Under the pieces are notes generated by a model. It was not told where the DNA came from. It made no database searches and saw only the letters and a program-made list of their open reading frames with translations. This document shows, piece after piece, positions 21,682-35,860 of a stretch of 64,000 nt of DNA. The stretch is from Salvelinus alpinus (taxonomy: Eukaryota; Chordata; Actinopteri; Salmoniformes; Salmonidae). Position numbers and translations under genes: made by a program. The stretch is from contig NC_092099.1 of assembly GCF_045679555.1 (NCBI RefSeq), positions 10,214,076 to 10,278,075 on the forward strand, written 5' to 3'. Every line of letters starts with the position of its first letter. Position 1 is the first letter of the stretch.

Positions 21682-21945
21682 TCATGGCACGTCACACTCA
21701 ATGTAGGGGATGTCACTGTAGCGGCTGTCCACCTCCAGCCACTGCTGCACTGCCCGGGCCACAATCTCCTCCGACAGCCGCTGGGCATACTCCAGCAGGA
21801 TGGGGTCCACCCGGGCAGAGTCTTTCCCTGACCCCGTCTCCGAGTGGACCAGCAGCGCATTCTCGCCCCATCGCTTCCCGTCCACCTTCTCCACCGAGTT
21901 GGCGTACTGGGTCGGATCGCTCTTCTTGGATTTGACGCATCCCAT
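21682..21945 (-). CDS. c2orf88: Small membrane A-kinase anchoring protein (C2orf88 homologue), 87 aa
   Basis: This protein tethers type I protein kinase A to the plasma membrane. It begins MGC: Gly2 and Cys3 fit the N-myristoylation and palmitoylation known for the mammalian protein, followed by basic residues (KSKK). An amphipathic helix at about residues 49-69 (ILLEYAQRLSEEIVARAVQQW region) matches the PKA regulatory-subunit-binding helix. The C-terminus RYSDIPYIECDVP closely matches the family ending DIPYIES. The human protein is about 95 aa, so the length fits. The whole CDS is in one exon. Its position beside mstn on the opposite strand matches mammals. Frames overlapping it on both strands are shadows. 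Confidence 0.93.
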   Translation of the reverse strand: MGCVKSKKSDPTQYANSVEKVDGKRWGENALLVHSETGSGKDSARVDPILLEYAQRLSEEIVARAVQQWLEVDSRYSDIPYIECDVP

Positions 21946-22129
21946 GATATAAATAGTGTAGCATTGATTTCAGGGAGCTGGTGAAGCAGGAGTGTGTCTG
22001 AGAGGGGCTTAGGCTTTGGTCGAGAAGTAACGCCTAGGAAGCCGATTCTTGTCTGGACCGAGCTTCACTGAAATAGTCCAGACGGTCAGCCATCCTCCTG
22101 TACTCCCCTACACAGATCTTTTCCATATG
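21946..22129 (-). other. c2orf88: c2orf88 5' leader part of the coding exon
   Basis: On the minus strand a splice acceptor (TCTCTCCCTACAG, AG at 22130-22131) precedes 184 nt of leader that runs straight into the MGC start codon. The leader is GC-richer than the surrounding DNA and contains an upstream ORF. Confidence 0.6.
22034..22126 (-). CDS. Upstream ORF in the c2orf88 leader, 30 aa
   Basis: The ORF starts three bases into the exon (ATG at 22126-22124) and ends at TAG (22036-22034), 88 nt before the main start. The predicted peptide begins MEKICVGEYRRMADRLDYF and ends RQESAS. It closes before the main ORF, so it could reduce or gate translation of the anchoring protein. I do not recognise a family. 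Whether the peptide is made is unknown. Confidence 0.4.
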   Translation of the reverse strand: MEKICVGEYRRMADRLDYFSEARSRQESAS

Positions 22130-22414
22130 CTGTAGGGAGAGAAAATAGGGAGAGAATTTCAGTGTTTTATTTTCCATCAGAGGCAGCCTAAAAATACCAG
22201 ATGGCAAAGGAAAGAATTGAGAGGCCTACTATTTTCACAGTGACTTAGCATTTTTCCCTCTGTTACCACCTATGCAGCAGTAGCTACACACTGGACACAC
22301 CAGGTGATTTCAACATGGACCTTTGGGTCATATTTGGTTGAGACGTTGATCAATGAGATTTCAACCTTTTATTCACCCATTCAAAAAGGACAGCCAGAAG
22401 TTTGTTGAATTCCC

Positions 22415-22560
22415 AATGTGTTATCACTACGCTTTCAACCATCTAAAGCACAACCAAATTCCAATGGAAAAACAATGTCTGATTTTTGGTTAAGTTAAGT
22501 CATCTGAATGTGTTATCACTGCGCTTTCAACCATTAATCTAATAGCACAACCAAATGACC
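22415..22560. repeat. Two-copy direct repeat in the c2orf88 intron
   Basis: AATGTGTTATCACTACGCTT at about 22418 recurs at about 22507 with one change; both copies continue TTCAACCAT and then GCACAACCAAAT. The spacing is about 88 bp. Confidence 0.6.
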
Positions 22561-23128
22561 TGGATTGCAGTTGAGATTAGACTGCATTAAAATTACATAG
22601 TGCAAGTGATCAATGCTGTTCAAGATTCTGCACAGATTATTACAGCAATTGTGAAGATTTCCACAGACGTGCGACCTTCACATGCTATGTTGAACATGCA
22701 CGCTTTCTATGATTACATAAAAATACATTTATGGTTAGAAAACCTCAATGTGGCCATGGATGTGTTACTCATTTTAAGGTTGAATAGATACTGTTACATT
22801 CGTTTCTAAGATTGCCTTAACTTTTGGCTATTTACTGTATTACATTACAAAAGTCATATTGAATTGTGTTTGGTTGATAATGCAACCAAGTATCAACATT
22901 TAAAAGAGGTTAATCCTAATCTTTAACTTTTATTTTTGGTTTACTTGGAGACGTGAATCGAATATATAATTTGTTGACTTGTCAAAGTTATAAGGCTATT
23001 TAATGTATTGCAAAAGTAATATTGAATTGTGCATGGAAGCAAATATCAACATTTGAAGGAAATAAATATTTTTGTTCAGTATAGTTGTAGAGAAACTGGA
23101 ATTAAAGCCAGATGAAGTTAATGGCACA

Positions 23129-24122
23129 AAAGATACAAACGCAAGATGTAAAGTGTTCGTCTCATGCTTCATGAGCTGAAATAAAAGCATGCTGACTGCA
23201 AGAATGTCCACCAGGGCTGTTGCCAGAGAATGTTCATTTCTCTACCATAAGCCATTCTTTTAGAGAGTTTGGCAGTATGTCCAACCGGCCTCACAACCGC
23301 AGACCACGTGTAACCATGCCAGCCCAGGACCTCCATATCCACCACTGGCACACTGGAGAAGTGTGTTCTTCACAGATGAATCCTGGTTTCAAATGTACTG
23401 GGCAGATGGCAGACAGCATAGTGTGTATGGCGTTGTGTGAGCTAGCGGTTTGTTGATGTCAACGTTGTGAACAGAGTGCCCCATGGTGGGGTTATGGTAT
23501 GGGCAGGCATAAGCTACAGACAACGAACACAATTGCATTTTATCGATGGCAATTTGAATGCACAGAGATACCGTGACGAGATCCTGAGGCCCATTGTCGT
23601 GCCATTCATCCGGCGCCATCACCTCATGCACGGCCCCAAGTCGCAAGGATCTGTACACAATTCATGGAAGCTGAAAATGTACCAGTTCTTCCATGGCCTG
23701 CGTATTCACCAGACACGTCACCCATTGAGCACACTTGGGATGCTCTAGATCGACGAGTACAACCGAGTGTTCCAGTTCCCGCCAATATCCAGCAACTTCG
23801 CACAGCCATCGAAGAGGAGTGGGACAACATTCTGCAAACCACAAGCAATAGCCTGAATAACTATGCAAAGGAGATGTGTCGCGCTGCATGAGGCAAACGG
23901 TGGTCACACTAGATAGTGACTGGTTTTCTGATCCACGACACCTACCTTTTTTTTAAGGTATCTGTGACAAACAGATGCATATCTGTATTTCCAGTCATGT
24001 GAAATCCATAGATTAGGGCCTAATGAATTTATTTCAATTGACTGATTTATTATATGAACTGTAACTCAGTAAAATCATTGAAATTGTTGTATGTTGCGTT
24101 TATATTTTTGTTGTTCTGTGTA
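23129..24122 (+). mobile_element. Tc1-like element, degenerate, about 1 kb
   Basis: Same family as 1050-1794. The left end is eroded. The transposase survives as scattered pieces: the HTH part near 23190-23320, then GGVMVWAGISY (about 23482-23514), NLNAQRYRDEILRP (about 23551-23592), and SPDTSPIEHTWDALDRRVQ near 23710. The right end reads CGTTTATATTTTTGTTGTTC, with a small insertion. Inactive. Confidence 0.75.
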
Positions 24123-24615
24123 GATATAAGTAATTTGGAAAATGCTCTATAATTTTTTTCACTTTGAAAATGTGGAGTAGGTTTTTGTTTAATTATAAGG
24201 TAGCAAAATGTGAAGACTGCAAGGGGTGTGTAGACTTTGACTAGGCATTGTATAAATAGACTATGTGGCTCTAGGTTGAATGCACAAAGGACTGATGTTA
24301 TTTGCTGTTGTCCACATCTCCATCTGTCCTGTGCTTGTGTGTGCTGCCTCAGTCCTGCCTGATCCAGATTCAAGGTGGCATGTGATTATTTCTCTGATAG
24401 AGCAGCACACTATTATATCATCCCGTTCATCTCTCACATACAATTTGCTTTATACAGATGCTGCAAAATACTAGCATTGTAGCTTATGCTTTTTGATAGT
24501 GGCTTCCGCTTATATAAGTACAGTGCTGATTCCTAAAACTTCAATCAGATCTTTATGACACATCTTTTCATATTTTAAGACAAAGTGGGGAAAGGTGATG
24601 CCTGTTACCTTATGT

Positions 24616-24715
24616 CAAGCATGTCGCTCTAGCCCAGGTAGCCTATAAGGAACGTGGCAATGTAGCATTTAGCTCAAGCATGGAACGTGGCAAGCATGTC
24701 GCTCTAGCCCAGGTA
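24616..24715. repeat. 25-bp exact direct repeat pair
   Basis: A 25-bp unit beginning CAAGCATGTCGCTCTAGCCC occurs at 24616-24640 and 24691-24715, 75 bp apart, suggesting a local duplication. Confidence 0.85.
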
Positions 24716-26968
24716 TCATGGGACTCGACCCTGTAAACCCTACCCTCCTCCCCAGCGGATTTAGAAGGGAGGGGGGGAGGGAGGGTATTACAACCAACAC
24801 ATACAACAATTCTACTTTACATTTTGTTATTATATTTTACATTTGGAAATAACCTGATTATGTGTAATATAGTCGTATAGGTTATTATTTGAGAAAAAGT
24901 TATTCTAAATAAAAAATGTGTCCATTTAATTTCCATCTTTGGGAATGTGAGGGTGAAGTTGGCCATACCTGGGACGTTTATCCCCCATTCTACTATAACC
25001 CACCTTTCTTGAATTAGTAAGGGCATATATGAAATAATCTCACTATTGAAATGTGAACATAAAAGGTCAAGGAGAAATGCTAACCGGGATGGGGAAATAG
25101 AGGGCGAAATAGTTGTCACCCTTCGAAATAAGATTCTGAAAATTCCCTACTCATGAGCGCATTTCTGCTTAATACACCATTATTTAGACGTAGACTGCGC
25201 CTATAGTCCATTTCCCACACAATTCCCTGAAAAATACATATCATAAAATATTGTTGATGCGTGGGGTACATACCTTCAAGAGGGCTCTTGGAAAAGTAGG
25301 ACTGGGTGAGTTTACCCCCATGAATATCAAATTCACCCAGTGGGAAATCACATCCTCGTTTTCTCTTTAACGACACTTTCCCCTACGGTCGATTTCAATA
25401 AATAAGTGTCATACATCCACACGGATTGTGAACCGAAATTACTATATGTGCCGCCTCTCCTTTCTATTCAATCTCCTTATCGGCTTCAAACCGCTGCATA
25501 TGCGTCCAATGATTTGAACTTGAAGCTTGGAAGGCAGCGACATTATTGGTCGGTTTCTCTCTATGCACGAAATGTGCACTACGTTACCAAACTGGGCATC
25601 CAATGTTGCACCATACCACATTGTGCAGTAATTTAACTAAATGCTAAATCGATTTAAGGTCTCAAACCCATGAATAGTCCTGGACCTGGATGACGACAAC
25701 TTCTTGCCATCATTCTACTCGAGATTACCCATAGGTCATCGTTGAAATTGTTGCCTGTTTGACTTCACTTTCTAATGGCGGCTGTAGCTTGTAGGACGTA
25801 ATTATATTTTGAATACACACTCAACAGCAATTAGTAGCTGTGTCGACTAGGTTGTGGAGGTAAATTGTGCGCACACAATCAGGCTACTGATACTTGTACA
25901 ATATCACCCTCTTGTGGCATGTTTGACATCTCAGTGATTTATTACAATGTTTAAAGTAAGGAATATACTCAGTTGTTGCTATAAACTAACGCCATAGATT
26001 ATAATCCTGTCTCCCAGGCCTTTGCTGGAAGTGTACCCCCGTGCAGCTTCCCTGTATCTAGGTTTTAGGCTACTACTGAGTCTGCCAAGAGGTCTGGACC
26101 ATTATGGCACAGGAGGTACCGTAGTGCGCTTTCGCTTAAGCCACAGGGGCACTGTGTAAGGTTTTATGAGTATTGATAGCAAGCTATATGTGCTCATATA
26201 TATTTAAAACCAATTGTTGTCATAAAAAATATATATATTTTTGACGAATTCTTTCTTGACGAATGCGTAAATCTGTAAAACTCATTGGAGGAGTGTGCGT
26301 AAAACTGTATAGTCCATAAGTCTGCATTAGTTAAAGTCGTTCAGTATGTTTTCTTTCACATAAGGGATATAGTCTCAAATTCCATAATGATAATAGGCTA
26401 TAAACCATTGACATGACTCGTGCCCAAGTCATTGTGTCATGCCATCCATATTGCTGCGTAAAATGTACATAATTTTGACGATTTGATTGACTTTCATTAG
26501 AACCTATATGCTACTTTTCATCTGTAAATGAAAAGAATATTTCATAACATGTGCGTAATGTTGCAACTGTAGTTGTCGATAAGCCGCACGATGGCACTAA
26601 ACGTCTTAACGAAAAAGCTTTCGTAAATCAGACACCCCAAGGCAACAATACCCAGTAGCCTTTAGTACAGTATAGTAGGCCTACAGTACAGCCCATTTCG
26701 CCATATATTTTCTATGCAATGGTATCTATCCTATAGCCTATTGATTAATACATTTTGCCTTTGGAAAGTAGGTTTGGAGACAAGTAGGTCTACTCCATGT
26801 AGCCTATAGGTCTACATAGACTAAATATTGGTTCCTGTCATAATTGTAAATAATTTACCTTACATTTTCAAGAGAGATTCAGAAAGATAGGCAAACTGAT
26901 CATATAACTAACTGATCGTAAAGAAGTCATAACTCCGATTAATTTGATCCCTGTCGCTTTGATGGGAT
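24716..26968. other. Intergenic DNA between c2orf88 and mstn
   Basis: Apparently single-copy and AT-rich. It includes a GA/GGGGAGGG purine tract at about 24767-24784. Around 25525-25800 there are GC-richer stretches with an ATTGGTC motif (inverted CCAAT) and AATGGCGGC, which could belong to a promoter of the divergent c2orf88 gene. No coding exon is recognised. Confidence 0.4.
25274..25376 (-). other. Possible 5' exon of c2orf88, speculative
   Basis: On the minus strand a good donor (CTTGAAG|GTATGT, exon end at 25274) lies upstream of the c2orf88 acceptor. The preceding sequence is open (starting MSLKRKRGCDFPLGEFD). Mammalian C2orf88 has non-coding 5' exons, so this may be one. A donor motif alone is weak evidence. 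Confidence 0.18.
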
Positions 26969-27228
26969 GCAGGGGCGGACTGACTATCTGGCATTTCTGG
27001 CAAATGTCAGAAGGGCTGGTAAATGTTTTGCCTAGAGGGCCTGTCTAACTTCTTTTTTTTGTTGCCCAAAATGATAATTATCTGGCTAATAATGGTGGCC
27101 TCAATGAATAAAATGGGCTGCTGTAGAGGCCTTGAGGAAACATTTTTAGTTGTGGGGGCCTCAAGGGGAAAAATGGGCCATTGTGTTATAAATGTCAGAA
27201 CCGATTTCTGGTTCCAGTCTACCGCTGG
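26969..27228. mobile_element. Degenerate DNA-transposon relic upstream of mstn
   Basis: It begins GCAGGGGCGGACTGACTATC and ends with a decayed inverted counterpart (CCAGTCTACCGCTGGTG). There is no transposase. It lies about 300 bp upstream of the mstn TATA box. Confidence 0.45.
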
Positions 27229-27480
27229 TGTGATGGGACAGGCTAAATAAAAAAGGTTTCTCAGTGGCATTCAGATGTTGACAGTTGGTGGCTGACTTAC
27301 GTTTATGCAATAAATCAAGAACTATATCCGAAATGTTTATTTGACCATTTGCAGTACTGTCTTGTCTGATTGATAGTGTAGTTGTCTCAAAACTATTCCA
27401 AACCTTGCCATTGCGTACCTCTTTAAGGTTTGACAGAAAAATACAGTTAATGTCTGTCTGTTAAATTCATTGTTGCCAGC

Positions 27481-27540
27481 CCAGCCAATCATAGATTTTG
27501 ACGACACAAAAGAGAGGCCAAAGTTGCAATATAAAAAGGG
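27481..27540 (+). promoter_or_regulatory. mstn: mstn core promoter: CCAAT and TATA boxes
   Basis: CCAAT at 27485-27489 sits in CCAATCATAGATTTTGACGA, a block resembling the proximal promoter of mammalian MSTN. TATAAAA follows at 27530-27536. Initiation about 30 bp further on would give a 5' leader of about 110 nt before the ATG at 27674. Confidence 0.8.
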
Positions 27541-27673
27541 CTGCCGAATTAAAGCATGACACCTATCAGTGTAGAGCCTGATTTCAAACACAGGCAACTC
27601 TGTAGTCCGTCTTCACCCCAATACATATTACATTTGGGATTCCAATTTTATAGCAAACTCCGCACCTTAGATA

Positions 27674-30940
<3,267 letters not shown>

Positions 30941-31325
30941 GCGAGAGCTCTGCCGGTGAGGGGGAGGGGCTCAGCCAGGGTCTCCACCCTGGACTTTGGG
31001 ACAGATCCATCCACCACTACCAGTGCTTTCTGCAGAACACGGTGCAATAGAGCCAGAATAGCGGCTAAAGAAATGCCCGTCCATTCGCTGAGCAGCGCTT
31101 CCACCACGGACATGTCTCGTTCAGTTTTTTTTTTTTTTTCCTCCTCCAATCACATGTTCGCAGCCACAATGGCCTAAAATCACATGGATGTAGGAACACG
31201 ACGCCTGTTGGACTTGGGAGTGGACGTAGTAGCCCAAAGTACGCCACATTTTCCCACAAAACGTTTAAATGTGACACGCTCCGTCCAGTTATTCAAACAT
31301 ACAGACATGGATGGACACACATACA

Positions 31326-31494
31326 CCAGACCTGGGTTCAAATAGTATTTGTTTTCTTTCAAATACTTTGACTGTTTGATGGAGACAGGTGGGGTTTGCA
31401 CTTTGGGGAATAATCCATTGGTTCCATTGCACCAGGCAAGCACAGCTTAAGTACTGGAAAGACAACAAATCATATTTCAACCCAGGTCAGAAAC
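31326..31494. mobile_element. Palindromic MITE in the mstn 3' UTR
   Basis: The ends read GACCTGGGTTCAAATAGTAT and the complement of GACCTGGGTTGAAATATGAT, an inverted repeat of about 22 bp with few mismatches. It is 169 bp long, non-coding, and a type of short element common in fish genomes. Confidence 0.65.
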
Positions 31495-32133
31495 ATAGGT
31501 GCACACACACAGACTCATTTCCCCCCAAGATTTTACAGCTACGCTTACCTATCAGTGTGATAATCATATAAGCAATGTTTGAGAGTGAAACCGGGAATCC
31601 TCAACGACTTTTGAAAGGGCTTGGAAAACTATAGCTGAGGTCTCAGTCTGAACTGGCCTTCATGCATAATGCCATACACGCCATGCACACACACAGCAAC
31701 AGTGCATTCTTATTCAACTTTTAATCATAGCTTTTCCACCATTCAACTGCCTGTACGGCCCTACTCACTTGAATTATTCTTATTGTAAATCAACATTACT
31801 GGACAGGAGGACATGAACCGGAAGCACAATGAATGCAGTCGACACATTGAGATGTGTTTAAGACAGAGAAATATATTTTGAAAAGTATGAATGTTAAAAC
31901 CACGTTTAAACTCTGTCTTACAAATAACACAGTTTGCACTATGGCAAACCAATAGAAAGAATTGGTTGCTACAAAAGTTGTAAAAACTGATTTTGATATG
32001 TTTGCTAATTTGTATTGTATACATATGCCATTGTTTCCATTAGCAGTTGCCTTTCTAAACCACTGTTAGTAAATGTATAAGACCACAAACTAGCAAGAAA
32101 ACAGTACAAATGCGACTATATACCTGTTAATCA

Positions 32134-32139
32134 AATAAA
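32134..32139 (+). terminator. mstn: mstn polyadenylation signal
   Basis: AATAAA in an AT-rich context, about 1.19 kb downstream of the stop; no earlier AATAAA was seen on this strand. Confidence 0.55.
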
Positions 32140-32155
32140 GGTGCTTGCTTATATG

Positions 32156-33290
32156 TTAAGTTCAGTTATTTCATCCAATAGCTTAGTAATGGTATTTTAC
32201 TGCCCTAGGAATACTAGAGCTGTGCATGTATTCTAAACAAGGGACGATGTGCTCCTTCAGCAATGAGTTCTGAATGACACAAGTGCCATGTGGAATCATC
32301 TAAAGGTCATTTCTAACATCCCTGTTCATGTGCATTTGGTCACAAGCCTCAGTCATGTAAACGGAGTCATAAGAGGAAGGTTCTTGTGATAAACACATGG
32401 AGACTAATGCATCACTATGGTTCCATTATAGACCGCAATATAGTTAATTCAGTTCCCCTGAACAGGGCTCAAACTCAAAATACCTTGCACAACACCACTT
32501 ATAGCCAACAGAGCAAGAGACATGTCTGTCATTCCATGAGCGACAATTGGCTTCAGATCTCAAGGAAGGTGACGTCAGCGATGTAATCAAGCCAACATGC
32601 GACCTGAATTTCTCATCCACTACACAGGCAATTCAGCCAAATAGCGCAAGACCCAAAACCCTCCCGTCCATGGTCACAGAAAGTGTGCCCAGGCTAAGGA
32701 ACAGCATGGATCCTACCATACCCCATTAAAACGATTGGACCAACATGGTGCCTTTCAGCTGACCAATCACACGGACCCAGCCAGCCGTGGTGTTACCGTT
32801 TCGTTTCATCACCAAAACAACATACAGTGATCAGAGTAGTCTGGACAACATGTCTCATTCACTTGAGTTTATCCACCCTTATTCTTTCAACATATGTTGT
32901 CTACTGATGGATAAGCAACAGGAGGTGTGTGAGTTTGTGCATGCTTGTGTTTGTGCATGCACCCATGCATGGATGTACAGAAAAGTAATAAGATCAACAT
33001 TCACTGATAACATTATATCATACCTATTGTGGACATCATTCATGCCAACTGTCTTTCAATCTGCTTTTCCAGCTAGGGGTCTAGCAGTCAGTCAGGGCTG
33101 TAGAAGGCATTGCAGTCTAATGAGAGAGGAAGTGAACTCTGTTGCGTTCTGACAGCATGACTTATTGAACTGATGGCTTCATGAGGCTTCACTTCCGCCC
33201 GGTAGAGGGCGAACTGAGCATTGGCCCAGAGTGACATCCTTTCTTGCTGTGAGCTGGAGGCCTGCCATGACAGTCGGGTGGGACTCTAGC
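32156..33290. other. Unassigned sequence downstream of mstn
   Basis: No gene recognised. A perfect cAMP-response-element palindrome TGACGTCA lies at 32570-32577. The ORFs have no family motifs. Confidence 0.35.
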
Positions 33291-33291
33291 A

Positions 33292-33480
33292 CAGGGTTTC
33301 CCAAACTCTGTCCTGGGGCCCCACCGAGTGCATGTTTTGTTTTTTCTCCCCCTAGCACTACACAGCTGATTAAATAATTAAAGCTTGATGATGAGTTGGT
33401 TATTTGAATCAGCTGTGTAGGGCAAAAAAACACAACAAAATGGGCACCCAGGGGGTCCCATGACAGTTTGGGAAACCCTG
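33292..33480. mobile_element. Palindromic hAT-like MITE, 189 bp
   Basis: The ends are CAGGGTTTCCCAAACTCTGT and the complement of CAGGGTTTCCCAAACTGTCA. The centre is AT-rich with an inverted CAGCTGATT/AATCAGCTG pair. A clear target duplication was not found. Confidence 0.65.
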
Positions 33481-33929
33481 AAGCCTAGCAGACAGGTGCA
33501 GTAGATTCACAGAACAGCTTTCCTTGAGAGTATTCTTTTCCCCCAAAGTTATTCCTTGCCCACTGCCATCCCTACTAATGCATACGGACACGTAACAGGT
33601 GCATTGTCAGGAAGTAAAGCACTATGGGTGCGAGCTTTACACATTACGTGGTCCCTACACATATCATGCCTTTAAGCTACATAGCAATGGCAGGAAGTTC
33701 TAGAAAAGCCCTACGAGTAGTAGGTAGAATAAATTTAAAAAATCTAGTTACTTCCAAATCATTCTCAGAGGTATAAACGATCAATTCAATTAAACCATGT
33801 AATCAATGACATATACACAAATTACACTACATTGAAACTTATAAACATGATGACAACATTACATGACAATTTTCCACAATGTTTATGATTGTTGAAAAAT
33901 TACACATCTAGTTCAGTTGATAAAATACC

Positions 33930-34450
33930 CGATGTAACACTTTACAATATAGACTTAATAAGAGATTAATTAACGTTAGTTAATGCAGCAGTTAGCGCAA
34001 ATAAATGATTAAGTAATAGTGCTACAAATCATTAAGTATTCTTTATGCCCACATCACATATTTTCCATTATGTTTACAATGAATATTTGTTGAATCTAGT
34101 TCAATGTAGATCTAATACCTAATCGGCAGTACTTTAGAATACAGCTTCATTACTCATGTTGATTATTTAGTTAATGAGTTCATGCAGTAATTAACATGAA
34201 TACATCATTAAGCTAATGAAGGTAATACCGGGAGGGTGTGTTCATAGGGTGGGAGGGAAGGGACTTGTAACATAACTGTAATCGTATATTGTCTGCCATT
34301 TGTGTGTGTGAAAAAATATAGACTTTTAATAAATGAGTAAAGAGGTGAAAATGGCAATAAATGGCATGTACATAAGTATTAGTAAGTAAATGGTTTGTTA
34401 ATCGGGTATTAGTTAATGCTATCTAAGTATTAAAGTGATAGTGCGAGATT
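33930..34450. repeat. AT-rich interspersed repeat, uncertain
   Basis: Repeated TTAATTAA/AGTTAATG motifs and a TGTAACACTTTACAATATAG entry sequence resemble a known type of fish non-autonomous element, but the limits are unclear. Confidence 0.3.
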
Positions 34451-35281
34451 TAGCAATTCCTTCCTGCGTGCAGTTTGAAGAAAGTTGAAGGTAGTTTTGC
34501 GAGCCATTGCTAACTAGCATTAGCGCAATGACTGGAAGTCTACCGTAACAGCTGTCATGGCTACTGGAACAGCCAGATCAGATTTTTCATAAATAAGTAG
34601 CACTTCTTGAACACCTCCAACTTTCAAATCTAATCATCAGGTAGGTGTGCTTAAGTGATAAACCTCCAAATCAGCACCATTCTCCAAAATCACCATTCTC
34701 CCAAAAATATCTGTCAAGGTAGCAATAGTACTGCACATGTTGGATTGTTTTCCTGGTCTGTGCCAGGTAAGTGTTGCTGCTAAATGAACAGCAGCAGGGA
34801 AACGCTTTGACTGATCATCACTACATCTGTCACCGCAAGACTAGCATTTCCAGAGAAGTGACACTGCCAACAACATTCCGTGCTTGACAGGTGAGGATGT
34901 GACAGTGAGAAAAGGGGAAGGAGGGGGAAACCCGTAGAGGTGGCTAGGGAGACAGTTCTGGTTGCTGCGCTCAGGATTCCCCTCCGTCTGGTATTAGGAT
35001 GCTCCACCTCATCCCGCTCCCGGACGGGGCAGAGAGCCACAAACAAGGGGAAGGGGTAGGCTGCCAGGGGCAGTCCAACAGCTGGAGCCTTCGGCAGACG
35101 TGCAAGACATACGGAGTCTGAAAAAAAAAACATCTGGAGAAACACTCTGGCAGATCCCTCTGTGGGAAGGAAGGACTTCCTTGTAACGTACATGGGTTGA
35201 TAGAGATTAGGATGGATGAAGCTGTCGCACTTGACGAAAACCCTTCTGTGCTGCATGTGTTCTTCTAACTGATTGAGGAAA
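34451..35281. other. Unassigned sequence
   Basis: A minus-strand frame (34780-35256) is open for 158 codons but shows no recognisable domain or splice-flanked pattern. I treat it as chance. Confidence 0.3.
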
Positions 35282-35289
35282 GTCTAATA

Positions 35290-35486
35290 GAGGGGTGGGC
35301 AACTCCAGTCCTCGAGGGCCTGATTGGTGCCACAGTTTTGCCCCAGCTAACACACCTCACTCCAATAATCACCTAATCATGATCTTCAGTTTATAATGCA
35401 ATTTGATTAATCAGCTGTGTTTGCTAGGGATGGAGAAAAAGTGTGACACCAATCAGGTACCCAAGGACTGGAGTTGCCCACCCCTG
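35290..35486. mobile_element. hAT MITE, 197 bp
   Basis: The ends read GGGGTGGGCAACTCCAGTCC and its complement. It is flanked by GTCTAATA (35282-35289) and GTGTAATA (35487-35494), a 7-of-8 match to a hAT target duplication. A sister copy is at 58668-58856. Confidence 0.8.
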
Positions 35487-35717
35487 GTGTAATAGCTGAG
35501 GGGTCATCATTGGATCATCACTACTATGTCAGGTGTGTTGGAGAGTTTTGGGAAGCCATACCAGAGGAGGTACAAGTGTTTTGGGTCTTTAGTAACTGGT
35601 ATGGAGTTGGTCCTCTGTGTGCTCCTGCCCTGTCTATTTATCTGGTGAATATGTATGGGAAGTCTTGACTGCCCATTGACCAATTACTTATCGACCCCTA
35701 CACATGAGAAGGTCTGA

Positions 35718-35860
35718 AACAGGGGTGTCAACAGGGGTGTCAACTCCAGTCCTCAGGGGCCAAAGTGTAAACTTTGCACTTCATTAATCAAACACTGATT
35801 CAAAAGGCAAGGATTTAAATCAACAGGTATGTGGCCCTCCAGGAGCTAAGACTTGTGCTA
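35718..35860. mobile_element. Partial MITE of a related family
   Basis: It starts AACAGGGGTGTCAACTCCAG and ends near GGCCCTCCAGGAGCT. The right inverted repeat is eroded. Confidence 0.4.

Larger units (their letters stand above)
30941..32155 (+). other. mstn: mstn 3' UTR (predicted)
   Basis: The first AATAAA after the stop is at 32134-32139, giving a 3' UTR of about 1.2 kb. It contains a T12-13 run at about 31126 and a palindromic MITE at about 31326-31494. The end point is inferred from the hexamer only. Confidence 0.55.

Noticed and set aside
21489-21964. Other long frames across c2orf88 (148 aa plus; 115 and 83 aa minus)
   Set aside because: The 87-aa frame has the lipidation motif, the PKA-binding helix and the conserved C-terminus; the others are shadows in a GC-rich exon.
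34780-35256. 158-codon minus-strand ORF
   Set aside because: No recognisable domain, no splice or promoter support, and biased composition; likely chance.
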